A stretch of DNA of 64,000 nt from Sphingomonas echinoides. Its GTDB lineage: Bacteria; Pseudomonadota; Alphaproteobacteria; Sphingomonadales; Sphingomonadaceae. Each line of letters opens with the position of its first letter. The first letter of the stretch is position 1. The stretch is taken from NCBI RefSeq assembly GCF_029623395.1, contig NZ_JAPYKK010000005.1, positions 62,001 through 126,000 of the forward strand. Direction: 5' to 3'. Shown here one piece after another: positions 47,726 through 56,100 of the stretch. The notes below the pieces were generated by a model. That model saw only the letters and a list, made by a program, of their open reading frames with translations. It had not been told where the DNA came from and ran no database searches. The translations under genes were made by a program, and so were the position numbers.

Positions 47726-48484
47726 TCAGCCGCGGACGGTTTTATGCATCGGTTCAGCGGTGATCGGGTACCCGAGGTCCGTCGGAATGCAGAGATGCGG
47801 AACGTCGTCGCGCGGCTCGACCCACGGCGTAATGGTGCGGATTGGATGACGGGCGGCGTGCGATACGGCTGCCGCGAAGCTGTCGAACAATGCCAGCCGC
47901 TCCAGATTGCGGCGGGTGGGGAAAATGATCGTCGCGGCGCCCCGGTCCGCCAGGTCGAGCACGTCTTGCGCGGTTGCCCAGAATACGCGGACATTCTCAG
48001 TGTCGTCGACGATCGGTTCGGGCGCGTCGACCGGAATCTCGGCCAGATAGAATCGCGCATCGAAGATCCGCGCCGGCGCATGCGACGGACACCATCGCGC
48101 GAACGGGACCAGGTCCGTGATCGACAGCGTCACATCGATGGCGGACAGCGCCTGTCCGAACGGAACGCCAGCCTGCAACGCGGCGCGCAACCCTGAAATC
48201 TCCGCCGCCGACAGTGGCGGCAGCCCGACCGGCACCCCGACTTCCTCCAGCGTCTCGCGGATCGCCGCGATCCGGCTCGCGCCGTCCTCCACATCGTCGC
48301 CAAATTGCTGCGCCAACACATGGTCTCCCGGATCGACCCGGCCACCGGGGAAGACCAACGCACCCGCCGCAAAGGCCATCGCGCGCGATCGCTCCACGAA
48401 CAGCAGTTCGGGTGTCCCCGTGCGCTGCCGGAACAACACGAGCGTCGCCGCCGGGATCGGCACCGTGGCAGGCTCCGGCGTCAT
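47726..48484 (-). CDS. NUDIX hydrolase
   Basis: A 252-residue NUDIX-fold hydrolase. The Nudix region reads FPGGRVDPGDH followed by AAIRETLEEVGVPVGLP, with the RExxEE core seen as RETLEEVG. Proteins of this size and architecture are often annotated as CoA- or ADP-ribose-type pyrophosphohydrolases; the substrate here is unclear. The ATG at 48484 overlaps the stop of the oxygenase gene (ATGA), so the two are co-translated. Confidence 0.88.
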   Translation of the reverse strand: MTPEPATVPIPAATLVLFRQRTGTPELLFVERSRAMAFAAGALVFPGGRVDPGDHVLAQQFGDDVEDGASRIAAIRETLEEVGVPVGLPPLSAAEISGLRAALQAGVPFGQALSAIDVTLSITDLVPFARWCPSHAPARIFDARFYLAEIPVDAPEPIVDDTENVRVFWATAQDVLDLADRGAATIIFPTRRNLERLALFDSFAAAVSHAARHPIRTITPWVEPRDDVPHLCIPTDLGYPITAEPMHKTVRG

Positions 48485-49335
48485 CGGAACGCCCAACGCA
48501 GCGTACTGGCGACACCGAAGGTACTCGCGCGCAACAGCGGCAGCGTTATGCCGGGCCGCTCCAGTCCATGGAGCGTCCGCGCCCACCCCGGCAGCAGATC
48601 GATCGCGGCTTGCATCGTCATCGCCTGGAATGGTCGCGCAGCGATCGATGGCGCCGGCTGGTTGAGCAGCACATCGGCAACGTCCCGAGTCCGCGCATCG
48701 ACCCGGAGATCTTCCCGCATCCGGCGCTGGATCGCCTCCGCTTCGGCGCGGGTCGTCGGGATCGGATCGACCCCCAGCGGCTCCGCGATCCGCGCCATCT
48801 CGCGGACATAGCGGTCTTGGTCGGCGCGGCTCATGCCCGGCTCCCCATACCGTATCCAGCCGTCGAGAAAACTCAGCACTTCACTCACATGGACCCAGGC
48901 GAGTAAAGCGGGTTCGCTGGCGCGATACGGCGTACCGTCCGGAAGCGATCCGCCAATGTGATCATGAATGCGACGCACCTTCGCCAGCAGCGCGCGGGCA
49001 TCCTCGGGCGCGCCGTAGGTCGTCACCGCGATGAAGCGCGCGGTCCGGCGGAGCCGCCCCTGCATGTCGTCCCGAAACCCTGAATGATCCCAGACTCCTG
49101 CAAGCACGGCGGGATGGAGCATCTGAAGCATCAGCGCAGTAACGCCGCCCACCAGCATCGACGTCACGTCGCCATGGACGCGCCACGCGACCGAGTCCGG
49201 CGGGAACAAGGCATCGGCACGCCGTACCACCGGCACCTCACCGCTGGACCGATCGTTGAAGACGGCACGAACCTGTCCGGCGATCAATCCTTTAAGCGGG
49301 CGGGCGAGACGATCGGCGGAGGACATCAACGGCAT
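48481..49335 (-). CDS. MpaB-like oxygenase family protein (DUF2236)
   Basis: A protein of about 284 residues of the MpaB/DUF2236 oxygenase family, related to latex-clearing haem proteins. It has VHGDVTSMLVGGVTALMLQMLHPAVLAGVWDHSGFRDD (in pieces), FIAVTTYG and KVRRIHDHIGG, which match the haem-binding and family-conserved segments; a His in HDHIGG is a likely ligand. The start is uncertain: ATG 49335, ATG 49326 and GTG 49353 are all open, none with a strong ribosome site. It is the first gene of a two-gene operon with the NUDIX hydrolase. Confidence 0.85.
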   Translation of the reverse strand: MPLMSSADRLARPLKGLIAGQVRAVFNDRSSGEVPVVRRADALFPPDSVAWRVHGDVTSMLVGGVTALMLQMLHPAVLAGVWDHSGFRDDMQGRLRRTARFIAVTTYGAPEDARALLAKVRRIHDHIGGSLPDGTPYRASEPALLAWVHVSEVLSFLDGWIRYGEPGMSRADQDRYVREMARIAEPLGVDPIPTTRAEAEAIQRRMREDLRVDARTRDVADVLLNQPAPSIAARPFQAMTMQAAIDLLPGWARTLHGLERPGITLPLLRASTFGVASTLRWAFR

Positions 49336-49433
49336 GATGCACGAACGAAGCACCCGCCGCTAGGCTCCCCACGCGAACCCGTCCTAGCGGAACCGGTGGC
49401 GGATGCCGTCAGGGATGTCGGAAAAATGCGTGG

Positions 49434-49509
49434 TGGTGGAGCTGAGCGGAATCGAACCGCTGGCCTCTGCAGTGCGATTGCAGCGCTCTCCCATCTGAGC
49501 TACAGCCCC
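49434..49509 (-). tRNA. tRNA-Ala (anticodon CGC), CCA encoded
   Basis: A full 76-base cloverleaf on the minus strand. The acceptor GGGGCTG pairs with CAGCTCC, with the G3-U70 pair that marks tRNA-Ala. The D arm is GCTC/GAGC, the anticodon arm CTGCA-ATCGCAC-TGCAG gives CGC, and the T arm contains TTCGATT. It ends ACCA. It reads GCG codons, which are frequent in this GC-rich genome. No tRNA-adjacent integrase or attachment duplicate is visible. Confidence 0.95.
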
Positions 49510-49660
49510 GCACCACGCCCGACCGCCCCAGCGGAGCGTTCATTCTTGCAATATCATGGTTTGTGCACGGTGCAACGACAATGCGCCGCCGACCGTACGC
49601 AATTTTCAAATGCTTCACCGTGGCTGGACGACGATCCGCCCCGACATTGCGTCAAACAGC

Positions 49661-49686
49661 GGAACCGGTTTGCTTTTCTCCGAGTT
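49661..49686 (+). promoter_or_regulatory. Candidate EcfG promoter before the low-complexity gene
   Basis: GGAAC, 17 bases, AGTT, with three of four -10 bases matching the EcfG consensus, 69 bases before the start at 49756. Confidence 0.35.
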
Positions 49687-49755
49687 TATTCCCCGTCAAT
49701 GCGACGCGGCAAACGTCGCGCACCTTGATGCTCACTGTCTCAGGAGGACGTTATC

Positions 49756-50751
49756 ATGGCTGATGAACGCTATTCCCGATCCTATTCGGACCGCCCCGGC
49801 AACCGCGACCAGAATGACCGCTACGGTCAGAGCGCATACGGCGACCGAGGAAATCCCTTTGGTGGACCCGACCGGCACGACGACTACGGACCGTCCGATC
49901 GAAGCGGGTATCAGGGACAAGGCGGTAGCGACCGATATGGCGCACGCGGATATGGCGACCGCAGTTTCGGACAGGAAGGCGGTGGCTACTATGGCGGCAA
50001 CCGGAGCAGTGGCGATCGCTTCCAAAGCCAGAACCGCGACGGACGCGATAGCTACGGCCAAGGTGACCAATATGGCAATCGCGGTGGCAACCAGGCCTAT
50101 GGTCGCCCCCAGCAAGGATATGGTCGCCAGCCCCAAGGTTATGACTATGACGACCGCGGCTTCTTCGATCGCGCGGGCGACGAAGTCCGCTCGTGGTTCG
50201 GCGACGACGAAGCTCAGCGTCGCCGTGAGTTCGATGCGCGCTACGACGACCAGCGCGGCGGCAACGAGCGCGGACATCATGACGAGAACTACGGCAGTTG
50301 GCGTCGTACGCAGATCGAGGCGCTCGATCGCGACTATGATGAATATCGCCGCGAAAACCGGTCGAAGTTCGAGTCGGAATTCGGGTCGTGGCGGAGCAAT
50401 CGGCAGACGCAGCGCTCGTCCCTGTCGCAGGTCACTGAGCATATGGAAGTCGTCGGTTCGGACGGCGCGCATGTCGGCACGGTCGACAAGGTGCGCGGCG
50501 ATCGCATCATTCTGACCAAGACCGATGCCGACGCCGGTGGACGCCACCACTCGATCCCATCGAGCTGGTTGCAGACCGTGGCCGACAAGGTGACGATCTC
50601 GAAGTCGGCAGAGGATGCAAAGGCGCATTGGCGCGACGAGGAACGCAACCAGGCGCTCTTCGGCGAGAACGACAAAAATGCGGGTGCAGCCGATGCGGAC
50701 AAGAATAATGGCCCGCGCACGCTCAACCGGAGCTTTGGCGGGACCTACTGA
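49756..50751 (+). CDS. Low-complexity Gly/Tyr/Arg/Gln-rich protein with DUF2171 domain
   Basis: A 331-residue protein in two parts. Residues 1-130 are low complexity, with repeats of Gly, Tyr, Arg, Gln, Ser and Asp (SYSDRPGNRDQNDRYGQ, GYGRQPQGYDYDD), then a charged region with RSWFGDDEAQRRREFD. The C-terminal third is a DUF2171 domain (HMEVVGSDGAHVGTVDKVRGDRIILTK), a PRC-barrel-like fold. The composition resembles proteins that phase-separate, which is only suggestive. AGGAGG precedes the ATG and a candidate EcfG promoter lies upstream. A strong terminator follows. Function unknown. Confidence 0.85.
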   Translation: MADERYSRSYSDRPGNRDQNDRYGQSAYGDRGNPFGGPDRHDDYGPSDRSGYQGQGGSDRYGARGYGDRSFGQEGGGYYGGNRSSGDRFQSQNRDGRDSYGQGDQYGNRGGNQAYGRPQQGYGRQPQGYDYDDRGFFDRAGDEVRSWFGDDEAQRRREFDARYDDQRGGNERGHHDENYGSWRRTQIEALDRDYDEYRRENRSKFESEFGSWRSNRQTQRSSLSQVTEHMEVVGSDGAHVGTVDKVRGDRIILTKTDADAGGRHHSIPSSWLQTVADKVTISKSAEDAKAHWRDEERNQALFGENDKNAGAADADKNNGPRTLNRSFGGTY

Positions 50752-50791
50752 AGTCCTTGCGACGTAAGTAAACTTCCCTGAACTTGGAAAG

Positions 50792-50826
50792 CCCCCTTCC
50801 CTGCCACCGCAGGGAGGGGGTTTTTT
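50792..50826 (+). terminator. Terminator after DUF2171 gene
   Basis: CCCCCTTCCCTGC and GCAGGGAGGGGG form a long stem around a CACC loop, followed by TTTTTT. Confidence 0.9.
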
Positions 50827-50888
50827 CGTTGCCTCAAGCTTCCTCAGGGCATACCCCCCGTTCGAAACACATGAAGGAGAAAGCCCCG

Positions 50889-51878
50889 ATGCCCCGTTCC
50901 TGGACTTTGAAAAGCCGCCCGGCCGGCATGCCGAAGATGGACGATTTCGCGCTGATGGAGACCGCGTCGGCCAGCCTTGGTGACGGCGAAGTACGCGTCG
51001 CCAACCGCTGGTTGTCGGTCGATCCGTATATGCGCGGCCGGATGAACGACACGAAATCCTACGTCGCGCCATTCGCGCTCGGCGAGCCAATGCAGGGCGG
51101 CGCGATCGGCGAAGTCGTCGAGAGCAACGCCGACTCGGTCAAGGTCGGCGATATGGTCCAGCACATGCTCGGCTGGCGCGACGAGGCCGTGCTGCCCGCC
51201 GCGCAGGTTCAGAAGCTGCCGGATCTGGGTGTGCCGGTGCAACAGTTCCTCGGCATGCTCGGGATGCCGGGCATGACCGCATATTGGGGATTGCTCGACG
51301 TCGCTTCCGCCAAACCCGGTGAGACGGTGTTCGTGTCGGCAGCCGCCGGCGCAGTCGGCTCGACGGTGGTGCAGGTTGCCAAAGCCAAGGGCATGACGGT
51401 GATCGGCTCTGCCGGCGGCGCGGAGAAGTGCGCGTGGGTCAAGTCGTTGGGCGCCGACCATGTCATTGATTACAAGGACGGCACGTCACTGGTCAAAGCG
51501 CTCGGTGCAGCCGCCCCGGACGGGATCGACGTGTATTTCGACAATGTCGGTGGAAGTCACCTCGACGCCGCGCTCGCCCATGCGCGCGATGGCGCCCGGT
51601 TCGCGATTTGCGGGATGATCGAAGGGTATAACAGCGGCACGCCGACCGAACTGAAGTATCTGATGCGCGTGATCGCCGCGCGCATCCGCGTGCAGGGGTT
51701 CCTGGTCACGCCGTACTTCGCGCGCGCGACGGAATTCTACGAGGACATGGCCGCGATGGTGAAGTCGGGCGCGTTGACGAGCCAGGATACCGTGCACGAC
51801 GGGCTGGACGCGACGCCTGACGCGTTCCTCGGCCTGTTCAGCGGCGGCAACACCGGCAAGATGCTCGTCCGCCTCTAA
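50889..51878 (+). CDS. NADP-dependent MDR-family oxidoreductase
   Basis: A 329-residue zinc-independent medium-chain reductase of the 2-alkenal reductase/CurA-like group. The Rossmann loop is FVSAAAGAVGSTVVQVAKAKG near residue 155, and VDPYMRGRM near residue 43 and IDVYFDNVGG are characteristic. Relatives reduce enones, curcumin or prostaglandins; the substrate is unknown. AAGGAG precedes the ATG at 50889, so upstream in-frame starts are rejected. It lies just after a terminator, so it probably has its own promoter. Confidence 0.9.
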   Translation: MPRSWTLKSRPAGMPKMDDFALMETASASLGDGEVRVANRWLSVDPYMRGRMNDTKSYVAPFALGEPMQGGAIGEVVESNADSVKVGDMVQHMLGWRDEAVLPAAQVQKLPDLGVPVQQFLGMLGMPGMTAYWGLLDVASAKPGETVFVSAAAGAVGSTVVQVAKAKGMTVIGSAGGAEKCAWVKSLGADHVIDYKDGTSLVKALGAAAPDGIDVYFDNVGGSHLDAALAHARDGARFAICGMIEGYNSGTPTELKYLMRVIAARIRVQGFLVTPYFARATEFYEDMAAMVKSGALTSQDTVHDGLDATPDAFLGLFSGGNTGKMLVRL

Positions 51879-51936
51879 AACACCCTCTACGTCCCGGGGC
51901 GTTGCCGAATGGCGACGCCCCGGGTCTCAAACCTCC

Positions 51937-52857
51937 TCAGAGCGCGCCCGAAAACGTGTTGCAGGCATTCGGATCACCGCTTTCCATGCCGACACGAAGC
52001 CACTTCATCCGCTGGGCCGACGTGCCGTGCGTGAAGCTGTCGGGCACTACCCGTCCCTGCGACTGCTTCTGCAACGTGTCGTCGCCGATCGCGCGCGCGG
52101 CGGTCATTCCTTCCTCGATATCGCCGGGTTCCAAACGGTCACGGTTCTGCGCTGCCCATACGCCCGCATAGCAATCGGCCTGTAGCTCGAGCTTCACCGA
52201 TGCCTGGTTCCCGGCGACTTCGTCCCCGCTGCGCTGGATACGCGAAACCTGGTCGGACGTGCCCAGCAGGTTCTGGATGTGATGGCCGAACTCATGCGCG
52301 ATCACATAATATTGCGCGAAATCGCCCTTAGCGCCGAACCGGTCGGCCAGCTCCGCGAAGAAGCTCGTGTCGAGATAGACGCCTTGGTCGCGCGGGCAAT
52401 AGAACGGCCCCATCGCGCTCTGCGCCGCGCCGCAGCCGGACTGACCGTTGCCGCCGTAGAACACGAGCTTGGGCTGCTGGAACTGCTTGCCCTCACGCTG
52501 GAAAATCGCCGCCCAAGTCTTGTCGGCCGAGCTGAACGCGTTGCACGCCGCCTTGCTCTCCGCGTTGAGCGAACAGCTCGACGCGACGTCGCTACCGGCC
52601 TTCTCGCGGCTGACCTGCTGGGTCGGCGCACCGACCTGACCGCCGCCGCCGAGCATCCCCAGGCCACCGCCGAAGAAGAACAGCACCGCCAGCAGGATCG
52701 CGACGCCGCCGCAGCCGAACCGGCTGAACACCATCGGCAGCAGGCCGAACAACAGCCCGCCGCCACCGCCGCCGCCGAAACCGCCGAAGCCGCTGCCGCC
52801 GCCCTGGCCGCGCTGGTCCTCGACGTTGATGTTGGGATCGAAATCATCGAGACGCAT
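51937..52857 (-). CDS. Neutral zinc metallopeptidase (YpfJ family)
   Basis: A 306-residue membrane-anchored metallopeptidase. Residues 1-30 are polar and glycine-rich; a hydrophobic segment near residues 30-65 (FGLLPMVFSRFGCGGVAILL) anchors it. The zinc motif is VIAHEFGHHIQNL (HExxH). QLEFQADCYAGVWA-like spacing appears as LELQADCYAGVWA with the third ligand region, matching family PF04228. The function is unknown; homologues have been called neutral zinc peptidases. The gene is divergent from the patatin gene. Confidence 0.92.
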   Translation of the reverse strand: MRLDDFDPNINVEDQRGQGGGSGFGGFGGGGGGGLLFGLLPMVFSRFGCGGVAILLAVLFFFGGGLGMLGGGGQVGAPTQQVSREKAGSDVASSCSLNAESKAACNAFSSADKTWAAIFQREGKQFQQPKLVFYGGNGQSGCGAAQSAMGPFYCPRDQGVYLDTSFFAELADRFGAKGDFAQYYVIAHEFGHHIQNLLGTSDQVSRIQRSGDEVAGNQASVKLELQADCYAGVWAAQNRDRLEPGDIEEGMTAARAIGDDTLQKQSQGRVVPDSFTHGTSAQRMKWLRVGMESGDPNACNTFSGAL

Positions 52858-52994
52858 GGCGGGAGTATTCCGAAAGTCGTTGCCGTTGCGGCATGAATGC
52901 GCGGCGGCCCGGCTTGTTGCAAGTCGGGTTGGCGGGTTCGTTCTTTTGTGCGCCAAGCGTTGATCGCGCACCGCAACGCGCGCATGGCGGCGCC

Positions 52995-54155
52995 ATGTCG
53001 AAAAGCGAATCGATCAAACCGAAACGGCGTGCGAAAGCGCTGCCCCTGCCCGAGTGCGTGGCGCTGGTGTTGCAGGGCGGCGGCGCGCTGGGAAGTTACC
53101 AGGCCGGCGTGATCGAGGGCCTGGCGTCGAGCGGGATCGAGATCGACTGGGTCTCGGGCATCTCGATCGGCGCGATCAACGCGGCGATCTTCGCCGGCAA
53201 TCTGCCCGAGCACCGCGTCGAGAAACTCGCGAAATTCTGGGACGTGATGACCGGGGCGTTGCCGAGCTTCCCGATCTTTCCCGACGACCGGATCCGCGAG
53301 TTCCTGCATGAATGGTCGGCGGCGACCGTCCTCGCCGGCGGCGTTCCCGGGTTCTTCTCGCCCCGGCTCATTCCCCCGACCTTCGCGCTTCCCGGCACCC
53401 CCGAAGCGACGAGCTTTTACGACAGCGCCCCGCTGCGCGCGACGCTCGACAGCCTGATCGACTGGGATCTGCTCAACAGCGGCCGCGTCCGCCTCTCGGT
53501 CGGCGCGGTCGATGTGGAGAGCGGCAATTTCGCTTATTTCGATACGACCGAAATGCGGATCGACGCGCGGCACATCATGGCATCGGGCGCGCTGCCGCCC
53601 GGCTTGCCCGCGGTCGAGATCGACGGACGCCTATGGTGGGATGGCGGGCTCGTCTCGAACACCCCGCTGACTCACGTCCTCGAACATCAGAGCGGGGAAT
53701 TGCTGGCTTTCCAGATCGACCTGTTCCCCGCCGCGACCGAGCGTCCCCGCACGATCATGGACGTTATGGCACGCGAGAAGGAAATCCGCTTTTCGAGCCG
53801 GACGCGTCAGGTCTCCGACCAGATGATGCGGGTCCGCAAGGACCGCGAACTTGCGCGACGCGTGCTCGACAAGCTTCCCAAGGAATTACTGGACGACCCG
53901 GACGTGATCGCGCTCGCAGCGAGCGCGCGCGAGGATCCGGTCAACCTCGTCCATCTCATCCACCGCGCCAACGCCTGGGAGGGCGGCAGCCGCGACTTCG
54001 AGTTTTCGGCGCGGACGATGCGCGAGCATTGGAACGCCGGAATGGCGGACGTCGCCAAGACGATGGAGAACGCACGCCTGATCGCGCACAACATCGAAAC
54101 GGGCAAGAGCGCGGCGTTCGACCTGACGCAACCGGCTCCGACGCACCCCTTCTGA
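52995..54155 (+). CDS. Patatin-like phospholipase with DUF3734 domain
   Basis: A 386-residue patatin-family lipid hydrolase. The oxyanion loop is LVLQGGGALGSYQAG, the nucleophile Ser lies in GISIGAINAA (GxSxG) and the catalytic Asp in WWDGGLVSNTP (DGG). The C-terminal part (FSSRTRQVSDQMM and beyond) is the DUF3734 extension common in proteobacteria. It may hydrolyse phospholipids or short-chain esters. It is followed by a 3-hydroxybutyrate dehydrogenase gene 46 bases downstream, suggesting a link to polyhydroxybutyrate or lipid turnover; this is inference. Confidence 0.9.
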   Translation: MSKSESIKPKRRAKALPLPECVALVLQGGGALGSYQAGVIEGLASSGIEIDWVSGISIGAINAAIFAGNLPEHRVEKLAKFWDVMTGALPSFPIFPDDRIREFLHEWSAATVLAGGVPGFFSPRLIPPTFALPGTPEATSFYDSAPLRATLDSLIDWDLLNSGRVRLSVGAVDVESGNFAYFDTTEMRIDARHIMASGALPPGLPAVEIDGRLWWDGGLVSNTPLTHVLEHQSGELLAFQIDLFPAATERPRTIMDVMAREKEIRFSSRTRQVSDQMMRVRKDRELARRVLDKLPKELLDDPDVIALAASAREDPVNLVHLIHRANAWEGGSRDFEFSARTMREHWNAGMADVAKTMENARLIAHNIETGKSAAFDLTQPAPTHPF

Positions 54156-54201
54156 CGCCCGCATTCAAGACATCCTGCTATCAATGACGGAGACCAAGGC
54201 C

Positions 54202-54987
54202 ATGTTCCTCAAGGGCAAAACCGCGATCGTCACCGGGTCCACCTCGGGCATCGGGCTGGAATATGCGAAGGTCTTCGCACAAGAGGGCGCAAACGTCGTG
54301 ATCAACGGCTTCGGCGCGCCCGAAGCGATCGAGGACGCGCGCGCCAAGCTGGAGGCCGCGAGCGGCGCGAAGGCGCTCTACGACCCCGCCGACATGACTC
54401 GCCCCGACCAGATCGCGGCAATGGTGAAGCGGTGTCATGAAGAACTGGGTGGCCCGGATATCATCGTCAACAACGCCGGCATCCAGCACGTCGCGCCGAT
54501 CGAGGATTTTCCGGCCGATAAGTTCGAAGCGATCCTGCAGATCAACCTGCATTCGGCTTGGTACATGATGCAGGCTGCGGTGCCGTACATGAAGGCGGCA
54601 GGCTGGGGCCGGATCATCTCGACCGCCTCGGCGCATTCGCTCGTCGCGAGTCCGAACAAGTCCGCTTATGTCATGGCGAAACACGGCCTCGCCGGCTTGA
54701 CCAAGACGATCGCGCTGGAAACCGCGACGCATGGCGTGACCGTCAACTGCATCTCGCCCGGCTATGTCTGGACCCCGCTGGTCGAAGCGCAGATCCCCGA
54801 CACGATGAAGGCGCGCGGGATGACGCGCGAGCAAGTGATGGAAGACGTCCTGCTTGCGGCGCAACCGACCAAGGAATTCGTGACGGTCGATCAGGTCGCC
54901 GCGCTCGCGCTGTTCCTGTGCCGGGACGAGGCAAAGGCGATTACCGGCGCGAACTTGTCGGTCGATGGGGGATGGACCGCCGCCTGA
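54202..54987 (+). CDS. bdhA: 3-hydroxybutyrate dehydrogenase
   Basis: A 261-residue SDR enzyme oxidising 3-hydroxybutyrate to acetoacetate with NAD. The cofactor loop is VTGSTSGIGLEYAKVF, NNAGIQHVAPIEDFP is characteristic of this subfamily and catalysis uses SAHSLVASPNKSAYVMAKHG (Ser, Tyr-x-x-x-Lys). The C-terminal CISPGYVWTPLVEAQI and TKEFVTVDQVAALALFLC fit 3HB dehydrogenases. I start at ATG 54202, which gives the canonical MFLKGKTAIVTG; ATG 54184 lacks a ribosome site. It follows the patatin gene and is probably in the same operon. Confidence 0.93.
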   Translation: MFLKGKTAIVTGSTSGIGLEYAKVFAQEGANVVINGFGAPEAIEDARAKLEAASGAKALYDPADMTRPDQIAAMVKRCHEELGGPDIIVNNAGIQHVAPIEDFPADKFEAILQINLHSAWYMMQAAVPYMKAAGWGRIISTASAHSLVASPNKSAYVMAKHGLAGLTKTIALETATHGVTVNCISPGYVWTPLVEAQIPDTMKARGMTREQVMEDVLLAAQPTKEFVTVDQVAALALFLCRDEAKAITGANLSVDGGWTAA

Positions 54988-55098
54988 CCTGCCTGGGTCC
55001 CGGCGCCCGCACGGAAGTCCTTGGCATTGCGGGAATTGCGTGGTTGATGGGCGGTCCGGTCATCTCTCTGTGGAACTGCACATTATGACGTCCTGCCG

Positions 55099-55761
55099 GT
55101 GAACGGCCCCGCCCGCCTCTCGGGTCTGATCGCATGTACGATGGCGGGGGTGTCCGCCGGATGCGGGGGAACGGCGTCGGCCCGGCCGCTGCCCGTTCCA
55201 GCGGCGGATACCCAGACGGATCGTCAGACGGACTGGCGCCGCGTGGCCACGCCGGCCGACCGCGCACGCCTGCGATCCTGGCGTGGGGCCTGGATCGACG
55301 CCATGGCAAAGATCCGCGCCGCCGGGCTGATCGCCTCGATCGAAGCCGACCCGACGCTGTTCGATCCGGACCGCGCCCTGCCCAACCCGGTGCCGCCCGC
55401 CGGGCTCTATCGCTGCCAGGTCGTCAAACTGGGCGCCAACGGCACCGCGATGCGCGATCTGACGCGCTACCCCGCAGTCGATTGCCGGGTCGAAAGCGCG
55501 GAGGGGATCGTGCGCCTGTACAAGATCGACGGCGCGCAGCGCCCTTTCGGGACGCTGTACGAAGACTCATCGTCGCGCGCGGTGTTTCTCGGCACGATGG
55601 TGCTGGGGGACGAGCACCGCCCGCTGGCCTATGGCAAGGACGCCAACCACGACCTTGCCGGGTACGTCGAGCGGATCGAACCGCAACGCTGGCGTATGGT
55701 GCTCCCGTGGCCGCGGTTCGAATCGCTATTGAACGTCGTCGAGATCGTTCCGGCGCGATAA
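55099..55761 (+). CDS. DUF4893 domain-containing exported protein
   Basis: A 220-residue protein with a signal sequence that may end in a lipobox-like SAGC near residue 22, followed by the DUF4893 domain (TDWRRVATPADRARLRSWRGAW, PPAGLYRCQVVKLG, VDCRVESAEG). The start is GTG. The domain is common in sphingomonads and has no known function. Two cysteines in RCQVVK and DCRVES could pair. Confidence 0.82.
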   Translation: MNGPARLSGLIACTMAGVSAGCGGTASARPLPVPAADTQTDRQTDWRRVATPADRARLRSWRGAWIDAMAKIRAAGLIASIEADPTLFDPDRALPNPVPPAGLYRCQVVKLGANGTAMRDLTRYPAVDCRVESAEGIVRLYKIDGAQRPFGTLYEDSSSRAVFLGTMVLGDEHRPLAYGKDANHDLAGYVERIEPQRWRMVLPWPRFESLLNVVEIVPAR

Positions 55762-55819
55762 CACTCGGGCCGGGGGCGTCCTCGCGACGGAAACGCGGCC
55801 CGAAGACCGCGCCGCCAGG

Positions 55820-56008
55820 TCAGGCTGGCTTGGCCCCGGGGGTACCGCATTTCGCGAACTTGCCGTTGAGGCGGCACTTCGTTGCCTTTGGCGCGACGGT
55901 AGGGCACTTCATGAACCGTCCCTTGGCGTCCTTGCACGGTGCCGCCACGGCGGGCGCGGTGCCGGCTGCAAACGCCAGAACGGACGCCGCCAGAATAAGC
56001 TTACGCAT
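55820..56008 (-). CDS. Small secreted cysteine-rich protein
   Basis: A 62-residue protein with a signal peptide (MRKLILAASVLAFAAGTAPA) and a mature peptide with four cysteines in the pattern PCKDAKGRFMKCP and KCRLNGKFAKCG, a duplicated C-x(2-4)-GKF/GRF-x-K-C unit. No family assignment. It is convergent with the DUF4893 gene. Confidence 0.7.
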   Translation of the reverse strand: MRKLILAASVLAFAAGTAPAVAAPCKDAKGRFMKCPTVAPKATKCRLNGKFAKCGTPGAKPA

Positions 56009-56100
56009 ACAGACTCTCCAACACGCTCACGGCCCGTACACGAGCCAGGCGCGAACCTACGCCGCATGCGCGCAACGTCAATTGACGATTATGTCATCCG

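Noticed and set aside
49434-49509. Integration site at tRNA-Ala
   Set aside because: No integrase or direct repeat of the tRNA 3' end is found nearby.
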